Source of the DNA: an uncultured Flavobacteriales bacterium
GTDB lineage: Bacteria; Bacteroidota; Bacteroidia; Flavobacteriales_D; Sanyastnellaceae
Length of the DNA: 64,000 nt
Direction: 5' to 3'
NCBI GenBank assembly: GCA_938074325.1
Contig: CALJFZ010000002.1
Span: 62,001 to 126,000 of the forward strand
The notes under the pieces were generated by a model that was not told the DNA's origin, searched no databases, and saw only the letters and a list, made by a program, of their open reading frames with translations. Position numbers and translations under genes: made by a program. Below, one piece after another: positions 54,770-63,635 of the stretch (the first letter of the stretch is position 1; each line of letters opens with the position of its first letter).

Positions 54770-55297
54770 ATGCACCGATTATTCACCTCCATGCTATTTT
54801 TGAGTTTAGCGCTGACATTGACGACGGTATCCCTGGCCCAAGCGCCTGATTGGATGTTTGCGCTCGAAGGGGCCTACGTAGGAAGGATGGAGGTGAAACC
54901 CCTCAATGGCAATTCCGAGTTGGTGACAGTCGATGCAAGGCTGGACGGCAAGCGCAGCGGTTCGGAAGACGGTTTTGTCTTGCAATTGTCCCGGGAAACG
55001 CCGGAGGGCATTGAGAAAGAAGCCCAAATGTGGTCATGGAACTCCCAAGAGGAGCTCTTGGATATCACTGCGATCCGAGAGGGTCAACGCATCGAGAATC
55101 AGTGGTTTGCGTCGCAAAACGGTCCAGCGGTGCTGTTGACCCGTGGCGGCAGCGTCGGTGGCCAAGCGGCCATAGAACGGTTGCGCCTTGAACGTCTGCC
55201 CGGTCAATTGCGCTTGACGAAACAGTACAACATTGGCGACGGTGAGTGGACGCTGTTGTGGCGGTACGTTCTCGACGACTTCGTCGCCGAAGATTAA
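54770..55297 (+). CDS. Secreted protein of unknown function
   Basis: A 175-residue protein with a signal peptide (MLFLSLALTLTTVSLAQ, which may start at the second Met, residue 8). The mature part is a single beta-rich domain (DWMFALEGAYVGRMEVKPLNG, in part; RLRLERLPGQLRLTKQYN; GDGEWTLLWRYVLDDF), somewhat lipocalin-like. No family is recognised. It is alone on the plus strand, 42 bp from the divergent sugar dehydrogenase gene and 10 bp from the convergent amylase gene. Confidence 0.6.
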   Translation: MHRLFTSMLFLSLALTLTTVSLAQAPDWMFALEGAYVGRMEVKPLNGNSELVTVDARLDGKRSGSEDGFVLQLSRETPEGIEKEAQMWSWNSQEELLDITAIREGQRIENQWFASQNGPAVLLTRGGSVGGQAAIERLRLERLPGQLRLTKQYNIGDGEWTLLWRYVLDDFVAED

Positions 55298-55307
55298 GTT
55301 GAGGTTA

Positions 55308-57707
55308 TTACTTTGATTGCACCACGGGGCGGGCATCAAACGCTGCTGCACCCCACGCTTTGATGGCAACGCCCCCTGCTGGTAACTGTTCCAATGAGCC
55401 CAGCAAAGGAGCCAAGGGAGCACCTGTATCCATGTGCAATTCGAACGGTTGTCCCGTAGTGTTGATCAAAACCCATGTGTTTTCCCCGAGGTAGTTGCGG
55501 TGAATGGCTAACAGTCCGGGTGCGATCTCAGAATAGTGCGTCTGTCCATAGAGCAGGCTCATGCGTTGGTTGCGCAGGTCAATCCAGTTTTTGGTCCACT
55601 GGTGAATCCATTGCTCTTCGGTGTTCCAACCATCAAAGCGCATCATGCGTCGGTTATCGGGGTCGTTGCCACCGACATCGGCAATTTCATCGCCATAGTA
55701 AATGCATGGAATGCCGGGGGAGGACATGAGGAAGGCCATAAGCCAACTCATTTTCCGGTACCCCACGTTTCCATTGTGTTGGATATCGCGCGTCCATCCA
55801 GCGAGTTTGGTGTCCTCAGCCGGATCCAGGGCGCCATCAGCCAACGAGGTGAAGCGCGGCCGATCTTGGTTGCCGGTGATGTTTCCCATGAGGTGATGGG
55901 CGCCGTAGGTGTTGATGCTCTGATTGGCAACGTCAATCAATGCGGTGACATCGGCTGAATCGGCCGTAAAGGCCGCAACCAACGCGTCGTAAAGGTTGAA
56001 ATCGAACTGTGCGTCGAGCATGCCATTGGAGAGGTAGCCGTTGATGAGTTGGGGTGAGCCGTAGGTTTCACCAATTTGGAATACGGGCGTCCGTTGCTCT
56101 CCGCGGACCTTTTTGGTCAGTGTGCGCCAAAATACTTCAGGGATGTGCTTGGTTGCATCGTGCCGGAATCCATCGATCTCCGTGTGGGTGATCCACCAGG
56201 CGGCGCTGTCGGTCATGGTGTTGTACACCTCGGGCCGTTCAAGGTCCAATGTGGGCATGAAGGTGTCGAACCAAGTGGTCAACCGCTGTTCGTCCCACAG
56301 TTGGGTGTTCATGGTGCCATCCGGCAAGTACAAGTCGGTCACCCAATCGGGGTGCTTTTGGTAAATCGGGTGCTCTTGATGAACGTGATTGGCGACGTAG
56401 TCGACCAATACATTTTGGCCGTTGTTGTGGGCGGCATCCACCAAGTCGTTGAAGTCATCCAGGGTGCCAAACCGACGGTCAATTCCGGTCGATGATATGG
56501 GCCAGTAACCATGGTAGCCGCTGAACTTACTGGTCACGTCTGTCGAAGGGTCCGACCAATACCCCCACGCTTCGTCCGGATTGGGGGTGATAGGGCTGAC
56601 CCAAACGGTATTCGCACCCAGGTCGTGTATGTAACCCAAGTGGTTCTCAATACCTTTTAAATCGCCGCCCTGGTGGTTGGCCTGAGGCAAAACTCCAGGA
56701 TCGTTGCACCTCCAATCGTTTCCGGAGTCTCCATTGCTGAAGCGGTCGACCATGAGGAAGTACATGACCATGCTGTGCCAATCGTGTCGGTTCAAATCTG
56801 CCGTTTGCTGCACGGGTTCGCCCATTGCGAGGGGAACGAGCGCTTCCTGGCTTTTCGATGCTTCGTTGGCCGTCCACATACGAATATGGGACCGAGGCAT
56901 GCCGTAGGATGCTGCGGGAATTCCGATGGTGAAAAAGCCATTCGAATCCGCCTGTCCAAAGGCATAGATTTCATTGTTCCACCAGGCGTAGAAATGCGAA
57001 TCTGGAGCACTTTGTCCGATGAATGCAGCAGCAGTCTGAACCCCTTCTGATGAAGTTGATGGCACATAATCCAGCATCAAGTCCAAGGGCTGAACATCTG
57101 CTCCCACCTCGAGAATGGAATTGAAACCGCCGAAGCCATTGGACACCTGACGTGGATTGGCCGGGTCGGGTTGTTCGACGCCATCGATGACAAATTGATA
57201 AGGATGGACGCCTCGATCGAGCCAAATGTCGGTTTTGAAGTATCCCCAGTCTCCATCCAGTGCAACGGGATTTGCCTGCCAATTGGTGAATCCGCCGATG
57301 ACGGAGACCTCTTCGTACGGGATGAACGACATCAATTGCAGGGTGACCAATTCCTTCGTCGTCTTGAACACAGGGACTTCAAAATGCGCACCTTCACTCC
57401 AAAATTGCAAGAATCCTACCTGGCGTTTGGGTTGGCGAGTCAGCTGAACCACTCGGTCATCGCCGGTGCCCTCGATGGGCAGTAAACGGCCGTCTTCCCA
57501 CTTGACGGAGTCAATGGCCTCTGCGAGGTGTGCGAAGTCACTGAGGTATACCAAGGTGGTATCGTGCTTCAATTGAATCGGAACGAGCGGCTTCAAGGCA
57601 AATTCAGGCTCATGTGAAGTGCTGCAGCCGACAGCCAGTAGGGCTGTCGAACAAGCAAAAAGCCATGCGCGAACATGGCTTTTGCAGATTTTTATTGGTG
57701 TATTCAT
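55308..57707 (-). CDS. GH13 alpha-amylase-family lipoprotein
   Basis: A 799-residue lipoprotein (signal ends in LLAVGC). The N-terminal half carries beta-sandwich/CBM48-like domains (VSVIGGFTNWQANPVALDG). The GH13 barrel follows: YVANHVHQEHP (region I), DGFRHDATKHI with the nucleophile Asp (region II), FQIGETYG with the acid/base Glu (region III) and NQDRPRF (region IV). It cleaves alpha-glucans; neopullulanase or amylase specificity cannot be resolved. The start is ATG 57707. It is the last gene of the susC-susD unit, 16 bp downstream of its neighbour, and lies at the cell surface or periplasm. Confidence 0.93.
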   Translation of the reverse strand: MNTPIKICKSHVRAWLFACSTALLAVGCSTSHEPEFALKPLVPIQLKHDTTLVYLSDFAHLAEAIDSVKWEDGRLLPIEGTGDDRVVQLTRQPKRQVGFLQFWSEGAHFEVPVFKTTKELVTLQLMSFIPYEEVSVIGGFTNWQANPVALDGDWGYFKTDIWLDRGVHPYQFVIDGVEQPDPANPRQVSNGFGGFNSILEVGADVQPLDLMLDYVPSTSSEGVQTAAAFIGQSAPDSHFYAWWNNEIYAFGQADSNGFFTIGIPAASYGMPRSHIRMWTANEASKSQEALVPLAMGEPVQQTADLNRHDWHSMVMYFLMVDRFSNGDSGNDWRCNDPGVLPQANHQGGDLKGIENHLGYIHDLGANTVWVSPITPNPDEAWGYWSDPSTDVTSKFSGYHGYWPISSTGIDRRFGTLDDFNDLVDAAHNNGQNVLVDYVANHVHQEHPIYQKHPDWVTDLYLPDGTMNTQLWDEQRLTTWFDTFMPTLDLERPEVYNTMTDSAAWWITHTEIDGFRHDATKHIPEVFWRTLTKKVRGEQRTPVFQIGETYGSPQLINGYLSNGMLDAQFDFNLYDALVAAFTADSADVTALIDVANQSINTYGAHHLMGNITGNQDRPRFTSLADGALDPAEDTKLAGWTRDIQHNGNVGYRKMSWLMAFLMSSPGIPCIYYGDEIADVGGNDPDNRRMMRFDGWNTEEQWIHQWTKNWIDLRNQRMSLLYGQTHYSEIAPGLLAIHRNYLGENTWVLINTTGQPFELHMDTGAPLAPLLGSLEQLPAGGVAIKAWGAAAFDARPVVQSK

Positions 57708-57723
57708 CAGTAGTCGATGGGGA

Positions 57724-58575
57724 TCATTCACAATCCAAAAGCGAAATGATTTCAAACGGAGGAGGCCCTGGAGGGTAGGTAAATCCTTCGCGCACGATGT
57801 AATACCAGATTTCTGACAGTGATTGCCCTTCCGCTAGAATGCTGGAAAACAGATCCTCTGGAATCATGGTGGTGCGGAACTTACCGTCTCCCATGGAGAT
57901 CAATTTTAGCTCGGGGTAGGAGAAAACATCGCTTTCAGCGGCGTATTCATAGCTGGTGAATGCATCGACCTTACCGAGCAGGTAGATGTAGCAATCGTCA
58001 TCGCTCATGCCTTGAAGGCCCTCGTAGAGGACTTCCTTCGTGTTGTCATAGGTGATGGTCACAAAGTCGTCCGGTTCTCGCAATTCCGGGAACACGCAAA
58101 TGCGTGCTGCACAGAGCTGAGGAATGATGTCCACGTGCAAGTCTTCGGACTTGGCTTCAAAATTGAATCCATCGACGGGGCTGCCATTCTTCAGCTTGGC
58201 GAGGCAGGAAATTCCACGGGAAAACAGCTGAGGTCCGTCTACGCCGTAGTACTCAGTTGGTACAAACGTCATGGAATAAAGCTTGGGACCGACTTTCGTC
58301 AATTGCTGGTGATCTGCACTGTTGTCCCAGTCGCCGTTTCCGGCGGCGGGACTAGAAGGATCCCATGTCCACAAGTAAACCGTGGTGTCCGGATAGGCGT
58401 CGAGGATGGCGGAGAGGCCATTGTTCTGGATGCCGTCTTCACTTTGGTTCATGTCGATGAACAAGGTGATTTCAGAATTGGCATCCGTAGGGGACGGAAG
58501 AACGTAAGCCTTCTGCGCTACAGCAGCAGTTTGCAAGCATCCTACTGCCAAAAGGGAAAGGAGGAAATTCTTCAT
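57724..58575 (-). CDS. Secreted SusE/SusF-position protein, candidate glycan-binding
   Basis: A 283-residue exported protein (signal peptide MKNFLLSLLAVGCLQTAAVA; Cys13 is inside the hydrophobic core and is not a convincing lipobox). The mature part is beta-rich with aromatic residues (VYLWTWDPSSPAAGNGDW, LYSMTFVPTEYYGVD), followed by a second domain (EPDDFVTITYDNTKEVLYEG). No family is recognised. Its position between the lipoprotein and amylase genes suggests it handles the same glycan. Its start overlaps the preceding stop by one base (TGATG). Confidence 0.65.
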   Translation of the reverse strand: MKNFLLSLLAVGCLQTAAVAQKAYVLPSPTDANSEITLFIDMNQSEDGIQNNGLSAILDAYPDTTVYLWTWDPSSPAAGNGDWDNSADHQQLTKVGPKLYSMTFVPTEYYGVDGPQLFSRGISCLAKLKNGSPVDGFNFEAKSEDLHVDIIPQLCAARICVFPELREPDDFVTITYDNTKEVLYEGLQGMSDDDCYIYLLGKVDAFTSYEYAAESDVFSYPELKLISMGDGKFRTTMIPEDLFSSILAEGQSLSEIWYYIVREGFTYPPGPPPFEIISLLDCE

Positions 58576-59075
58576 CAGTTCAAGCGATTGAATTCAAACG
58601 TGTAAATATTGGTGGCAGTTCCTCCGCAGTCGCGTCGGTATTCGATGGCCAAATCTTGGTCGAATTCGCGCACCATGCCGCCGAGGTTGTAGACCAGGGT
58701 GTCGTCGGTCGAGAACAACTCAAGGTAGGTAGGGTACAGGTCATCATCGAATCCCCATGTACCTCCTTCGCCGAAGTAGTTCTTGCCCATCTCCAAAGCA
58801 ATGGAATAGGTGCGGTCGGCATTGAAAGTCAGCTGCAGCGGAGTGACATTCCCATCGATGTAGAAACTGCTGAGGTCGCGGGTCTCTTTGACGGGACTGT
58901 TCAGGTCTTGTTGGGTGAAGCTGCTCAACTCCCAAGTGCCGGTCATGCCAGCGACTTTGTCGAATGGCTCGCCCAATTCGCCAGTGGGTTCGGGCTTGCA
59001 CGCGTTGAACGCAATGGCAACAAAGGCCAGCACGAGCGTTCCGTACAGTGAAATGTGGTTCATTTTTTTCTTCAT
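58575..59075 (-). CDS. DUF5004/lipocalin-like lipoprotein of the Sus-type locus
   Basis: A 166-residue lipoprotein; the signal peptide ends in AIAFNAC. The core is a lipocalin-like beta-barrel (GTWELSSFTQQDLNSP, LQLTFNADRTYSIAL, GTWGFDDDLYPTYLEL, IEYRRDCGGTATNIY), the pattern of DUF5004. The start could be ATG 59075 or 59063; ATG 59096 would overlap susD. It lies 11 bp after susD and overlaps the next gene by one base. A surface glycan-binding role is inferred from position only. Confidence 0.7.
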   Translation of the reverse strand: MKKKMNHISLYGTLVLAFVAIAFNACKPEPTGELGEPFDKVAGMTGTWELSSFTQQDLNSPVKETRDLSSFYIDGNVTPLQLTFNADRTYSIALEMGKNYFGEGGTWGFDDDLYPTYLELFSTDDTLVYNLGGMVREFDQDLAIEYRRDCGGTATNIYTFEFNRLN

Positions 59076-59086
59076 TCGAAATGGGA

Positions 59087-60451
59087 TTAGAGGCATCCGC
59101 CTTCTTCGTTCAACTCAAAGCCTTGGACAGTTGACTCCGTGTTGGAGAACTGCAAGGACATACCGGGGCAATCCCACGCCGCATCGCGGATGGTGATGTC
59201 TTCGCCCATGGCCCCGCGACGCAACAATTGGTCGGTCCAAAGCCCTTCGCATGCGGTTTCCTTTCTGAATTCGTCGCGTGCAGCATCGATGACTTCTTGT
59301 GCGGTGGCATCTTCGCTCAAGTCATTGTTTCCGCCTCCGAACGCACGGGCACGGATGGCATTGATGTCAGCAATGGCCGTGGTGAGGTTGGTGTTTTCTT
59401 CGCCGTAAGCCTCGGCACGGATTAGGTGCATGAGGGTCAAGTGCGCCAGTGGCACATTGAAATATTCCTTCTCATTGAATCGGTTGATGAGTGCTCGGGT
59501 ACCGGCTGTCAGCCAGGCGGATCGTCCATCACCACCGCCCGAGAGGCTCATGAAGAAGGCAAAGTCATCGCTGAATGCCAACTGGGGAGACGGATTGTTG
59601 TCAGAGCGCAAGTTGTCACGGAACCAAGTGCTTCGGAAATCATTGGGCATACTCACAATTCCGAAAATGGTCTCGGGATTGATGACATCCGTTTCGAAGC
59701 GATCAAGGTCTTCGTCTAAGCCGTAGCGGCCGCTGTTGATGACGTCCGACGCGTAGGTGGCGGCTTGATTGTAATCGCCCATCAAGAAGTAGACCTGGGC
59801 GAGGTAAGCCCGTGCTGCGTCTTGCGTGGCATAAACTCCGTTCTCAACGGGGAGGTTCTCAGCGGCGAAGTTGAGGTCTTCAATGATCTGTGCATACACC
59901 TCGCCAACGCTCGCACGAGGCAGAGGGTCTTGACTTGGAGCTACGCGCAAAGGAACACCAGGATGGCTGTTGTCTGCGGTGTATCCGTAAGGCCGCGCAA
60001 ACATCTTCACCGCGCCCCAATGGCAAATTGCTCGAATAAACCGAGCTTCTGCCTCGAGTCGTGTTTGCTCTGCAGGGTCCAGATTTTCGACAATTTCGAA
60101 ATTCTTGATGACCACATTGGAGCGGTAAATGGCGTAGTAGAAATCCGTGTATATACCGCCGTTGATGCCGGTGAAGAAGGTGGTTTCGCGGTTGTAGACC
60201 GCAGTGAAGTCCAAGCTGTTGTCCGGTGCGCCAAAATTGGGGCCTCGCAACTCGTTGACAATCTGCACGCGGCCTCCGTAGAGGTTGGCGACCACATCGT
60301 AGTTGCTTACCAACAGGCGTTGGAGGTCTTCCGCATTTTGAATGGCATCCTCTGCAAGGATTACATCGCCTGGCTCAAATTCGAGCAGGTGGTCGCAAGA
60401 AGTCAATCCTGCTGCCAAACCAGCGAAGAGAAGGAATGATTTAAGGTTCAT
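59087..60451 (-). CDS. susD: SusD/RagB-family outer-membrane lipoprotein
   Basis: A 454-residue lipoprotein (signal peptide ends in LAAGLTSC). The SusD pattern is visible: FEPGDVILAEDAIQNAEDLQ, YYAIYRSNVVIKNFEIVENL, EARFIRAICHWGAVKMF, AARAYLAQVYFLMGDYNQAA and the C-terminal EFRKETACEGLWTDQLLRRG. It forms the lid of the SusC transporter and binds the glycan. It lies 11 bp after susC in the same transcription unit. Confidence 0.95.
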   Translation of the reverse strand: MNLKSFLLFAGLAAGLTSCDHLLEFEPGDVILAEDAIQNAEDLQRLLVSNYDVVANLYGGRVQIVNELRGPNFGAPDNSLDFTAVYNRETTFFTGINGGIYTDFYYAIYRSNVVIKNFEIVENLDPAEQTRLEAEARFIRAICHWGAVKMFARPYGYTADNSHPGVPLRVAPSQDPLPRASVGEVYAQIIEDLNFAAENLPVENGVYATQDAARAYLAQVYFLMGDYNQAATYASDVINSGRYGLDEDLDRFETDVINPETIFGIVSMPNDFRSTWFRDNLRSDNNPSPQLAFSDDFAFFMSLSGGGDGRSAWLTAGTRALINRFNEKEYFNVPLAHLTLMHLIRAEAYGEENTNLTTAIADINAIRARAFGGGNNDLSEDATAQEVIDAARDEFRKETACEGLWTDQLLRRGAMGEDITIRDAAWDCPGMSLQFSNTESTVQGFELNEEGGCL

Positions 60452-60462
60452 GGGATGGCAGA

Positions 60463-63400
60463 TTAGAAGTTGGTGGAAATTGAGAGGGTGAAGGCACGTT
60501 CTTGAGGCGGAGTCAAGTAGGTGACGTTCGGACTCATGTTTCGGTCTTGAGCGTTTTCGAAGTCTCGAACAACCTCCGGATCAAGTCCTTGGAAGTTGGT
60601 GATGGTGAAAACGTTGGTGGCATTGAGCGCAATGCGGCAGTTTTGCAAACCGCTGTCTTTCCCAAGCGGGACATTGTATCCCAATGTGAGGTTGCGCAAG
60701 CGCAAGTAGGACGCATCAAAGATGAACAAACTCGTGTTCCACCAAGGGAAACCGGATGGCAAGCTGTAAGTCGTCTCGTCCAAGGTCAAGCGCGGGTACG
60801 TGGCGATGTCGCCAGGTTGGCGCCAGCGATCCAATTTTTCGTCGCGCATGTTCCAACCAGTGACCACGCCGAGTTGGCGCTTGGCCGATGAATCGAAGAT
60901 TTTCGCGCCAACGCTGAACGTCGCAAGGGCACTCAAGTCCCAATTGCCATAGCGGAAGGTGTTGTTCATGCCACCAATCAAATCGGGCAAGCCATCACCG
61001 ACGTACTTGCGGATGTCGTTGTTGTAATCGTACGTCTCGTTGCCCTCCAAGTCCAGGTATACGGGCAGGCCGGTTTCTGGATCAACGTGGCTGTGTTCAA
61101 CCAGGAAGAACGACCCCACAGGTCGTCCGACGATGACACGGGAATCGTTGGTGCCACCGCTCACCGCATCGGGAGTGTAGTTTCCAATGTTGACCAGTTC
61201 GTTGTAGTTCCGTGCCAAGTTGAGGTCCGTGGTCCATTGGAACTTACCGATCAAGTTTCGAGATTTGATGGACAGCTCCACCCCGCGGTTCAAGATGGTG
61301 CCGACGTTGTCCCAGAAGTTGGTGAAACCGGTGCTGGCAGGCGTGCTGACGTTCATCAAAACATCGGTGGAGTACTTGTGGTAGAATGCCAACTCGGTGG
61401 TGATGCGGTCGTCCCAGAGGCCCGCCTCCACACTCGCATCCACGGTGCGTGAAGTTTCCCAACGCAGAGTTGGATTCTCCGGTTGTATGGGGAAGAGGAT
61501 GGAATCCGCTGCGTACGTGATGCCGTTGTTGGCAGCAGAGTACGTGCCGAATCGCGCGTAGTCGGGCAACGCTGCGTTTCCGGTGTAACCAATGCTTGAT
61601 CGAACCTTCAAGAAACTGACGCGTTTGCTGTTGAACCAGTCCTCATCCGAAACCACCCAGCCAGCAGAAAGCGAAGGGAAGAAACCGTAGCGGCTTTCGC
61701 GGCCAAAACGTGAGCTGCCATCAACACGGGCAGTGGCTTGGAAGAAGTACCGGTCCTTCAGGGTGTAGTTCACTCGACCGAAGTACGAGAGGAAGCTGTG
61801 CTGTGAAGGGAGGTTCACCGTGGTGTTCACGTTCGCAGCATCTTCTGAAAGGGAGTCATTCTCGAAAATGGGACCTTCTACCTGACCATAGAATAGGCTG
61901 TAACCGTAATTGTCTGTGCGTTGGAATTCACTTCCCACGAGGAAATTCAGGGCTTGGGTATCATCCAATTCCCAACGGTAATCTGCCGTTGCGCTGTAAT
62001 TCCAATTCAATACGTAATTCGCGTACCGGTTTGCACTTCCGAGTTCTGTTGTGATTGACAACGCACCGGGGTTGAATACGTCCTCGCGGAGGTGGAGGTA
62101 GTCAAAACCACCGCTCACTTTGAGGTTCAGGTTGGCAATGGGCGAGTAGATGAGCTGAGCATTGCTGATGGAACGATCCTCCGTGGTCTTCCACTTTTTC
62201 AATTCACGGACGGCCGTTGGATTCTTTGTTCCGCCCCATTCATCGAACCACAAGAAGTATTCACCGGCTGCGTGCTCAAGGTTGCCGTTGGCGTCGTAAA
62301 CGTCCTCCTCGTATCGAACAGGGTAGTAGGGCAGGGCGTTGGACATGGCGTCGCCCAAGCCGCCAGACCAAGCGGCGTCGATGCGGTTGTTTTCTCCTCG
62401 GCTCAATGAAGAGCTCAGCAAGACTTTCACCTTGTTCGATGGGCTCCAATCGAGGTTGACACGTCCGCTGGTACGGTCGTAACTGTTTCCGAGGAGGTAA
62501 CTTTGGTTGTTGTCCTTGGAAATCCCCGCGTAGAGGTTGTAGCGCTCGCCGCCTTGTCGGACACCGAAGTTGACAGCGTTCTTGTTGCCCACGCCAATCG
62601 TTTCATCCACCCAATCGGTGTTGGTTTCAAGGGCGCGTAGGTAGGCTTCACGGCGTGTTTCCGGATCGTCCGCTGCTGACGTCATGTTGGGCAACCAAAC
62701 GTAACCAGTTCCGCCGTCATTTTCCCAAGCTTCTTGCCGAAGGGCGAGGTAGGTCTCGGTGTCCATCATGTTGGGACGGGTGGCCGCTGTGCCTACACCT
62801 GCACGTGTGCTGAATTCAAAAGAAGTTCCCTTTTTGCCGCGCTTAGTAGTGATGAGGATGACCCCGTTTGCGCCGCGTGATCCGTAGATGCCTGTAGCTG
62901 CTGCATCTTTCAGAATTTCAACAGACTCGATGTCGTTGGGGTTGATGGCTGCGAGGGGGTTGTTGTTCAGTGCACCGCTGTTTCCACGGAGGAAGTATTC
63001 CTGGGTGATTGGGATGCCGTCAACAACGTACAGAGGATCGCCAGCGGCCGAGACCGAAGCAACCCCGCGTACGCGGATCAACGACGGCGCGCCAGCGACG
63101 CCAGACGACTGGCTGACTTGGACCCCTGCGGCTTGGCCTTGAAGGGCAGCCTCGAATGAGGGCGTTTGAACGCCTGTGATTTGCTTGGAATCCACTTTTA
63201 CAATGCTGCCGGTGACCTCTTTTTTGCGCTGTACACCGTAGCCGACCACGACGACGTCTTCAATCAAAACCGCATCATCGGCAAGCGATACGTTCAGGGT
63301 GATGTCTTCATTGCCCATGGTGACCTCCTTGGTTCGGCTGATGTAACCGATGTAGGAGAATTGTACCGAGTGGGTTCCAGGTGTCAACTGCAGGACATAG

Positions 63401-63564
63401 CCACCATCAGCATCGGTGAATTGGCCATTGGTCCCATCGGCTACAACCGAGGCGCCGGGCAAAGGATTGCCGCTGGAATCTGAAATCGTACCTCGTAAAG
63501 ACTGCGCTTGGGAAGCGAGCGTCAAACCGAAGGCGGCGATCAGCGTAAAAGTGAATTTGGTCAT
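60463..63564 (-). CDS. susC: SusC/RagA-family TonB-linked outer-membrane transporter
   Basis: A 1033-residue transporter. The signal peptide (MTKFTFTLIAAFGLTLASQA) is followed by the carboxypeptidase-like domain (LRGTISDSSGNPLPGASV, SFSYIGY-type strand), the TonB-linked hallmark VVVVGYGVQRKKEVTGSIV, and the plug (RVRGVASVSAAGDPLYVVDG, ILKDAAATGIYGSRGANGVILITTK). The barrel ends in RAFTLSISTNF. It imports oligosaccharides with energy from TonB, together with SusD. The start at ATG 63564 was chosen for the signal peptide; a longer reading to 63774 overlaps the upstream gene and has no signal. A promoter and a palindrome lie directly upstream. Confidence 0.96.
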   Translation of the reverse strand: MTKFTFTLIAAFGLTLASQAQSLRGTISDSSGNPLPGASVVADGTNGQFTDADGGYVLQLTPGTHSVQFSYIGYISRTKEVTMGNEDITLNVSLADDAVLIEDVVVVGYGVQRKKEVTGSIVKVDSKQITGVQTPSFEAALQGQAAGVQVSQSSGVAGAPSLIRVRGVASVSAAGDPLYVVDGIPITQEYFLRGNSGALNNNPLAAINPNDIESVEILKDAAATGIYGSRGANGVILITTKRGKKGTSFEFSTRAGVGTAATRPNMMDTETYLALRQEAWENDGGTGYVWLPNMTSAADDPETRREAYLRALETNTDWVDETIGVGNKNAVNFGVRQGGERYNLYAGISKDNNQSYLLGNSYDRTSGRVNLDWSPSNKVKVLLSSSLSRGENNRIDAAWSGGLGDAMSNALPYYPVRYEEDVYDANGNLEHAAGEYFLWFDEWGGTKNPTAVRELKKWKTTEDRSISNAQLIYSPIANLNLKVSGGFDYLHLREDVFNPGALSITTELGSANRYANYVLNWNYSATADYRWELDDTQALNFLVGSEFQRTDNYGYSLFYGQVEGPIFENDSLSEDAANVNTTVNLPSQHSFLSYFGRVNYTLKDRYFFQATARVDGSSRFGRESRYGFFPSLSAGWVVSDEDWFNSKRVSFLKVRSSIGYTGNAALPDYARFGTYSAANNGITYAADSILFPIQPENPTLRWETSRTVDASVEAGLWDDRITTELAFYHKYSTDVLMNVSTPASTGFTNFWDNVGTILNRGVELSIKSRNLIGKFQWTTDLNLARNYNELVNIGNYTPDAVSGGTNDSRVIVGRPVGSFFLVEHSHVDPETGLPVYLDLEGNETYDYNNDIRKYVGDGLPDLIGGMNNTFRYGNWDLSALATFSVGAKIFDSSAKRQLGVVTGWNMRDEKLDRWRQPGDIATYPRLTLDETTYSLPSGFPWWNTSLFIFDASYLRLRNLTLGYNVPLGKDSGLQNCRIALNATNVFTITNFQGLDPEVVRDFENAQDRNMSPNVTYLTPPQERAFTLSISTNF

Positions 63565-63583
63565 CGAATTCGATTTAGTGGGT

Positions 63584-63614
63584 CGAAGGTAAGAAGTGGT
63601 AGGTGTATTTTCAA
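63584..63614 (-). promoter_or_regulatory. Promoter of the susC-susD unit
   Basis: On the minus strand TTG (63614-63612), a 20-base spacer and TACCTTCG (63591-63584, one mismatch from TAnnTTTG) form a promoter-like pair. It leaves a short leader of about 15 bases before the susC start codon. Confidence 0.45.
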
Positions 63615-63630
63615 CACGAAGTAATTCGTG
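63615..63630. promoter_or_regulatory. Inverted repeat next to the susC promoter
   Basis: CACGAA, four bases and TTCGTG form a perfect palindrome directly upstream of the -33 element of susC. It is not followed by a T run on either strand, so it is more likely an operator than a terminator. The regulator is not in the window. Confidence 0.4.
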
Positions 63631-63635
63631 ACTTG

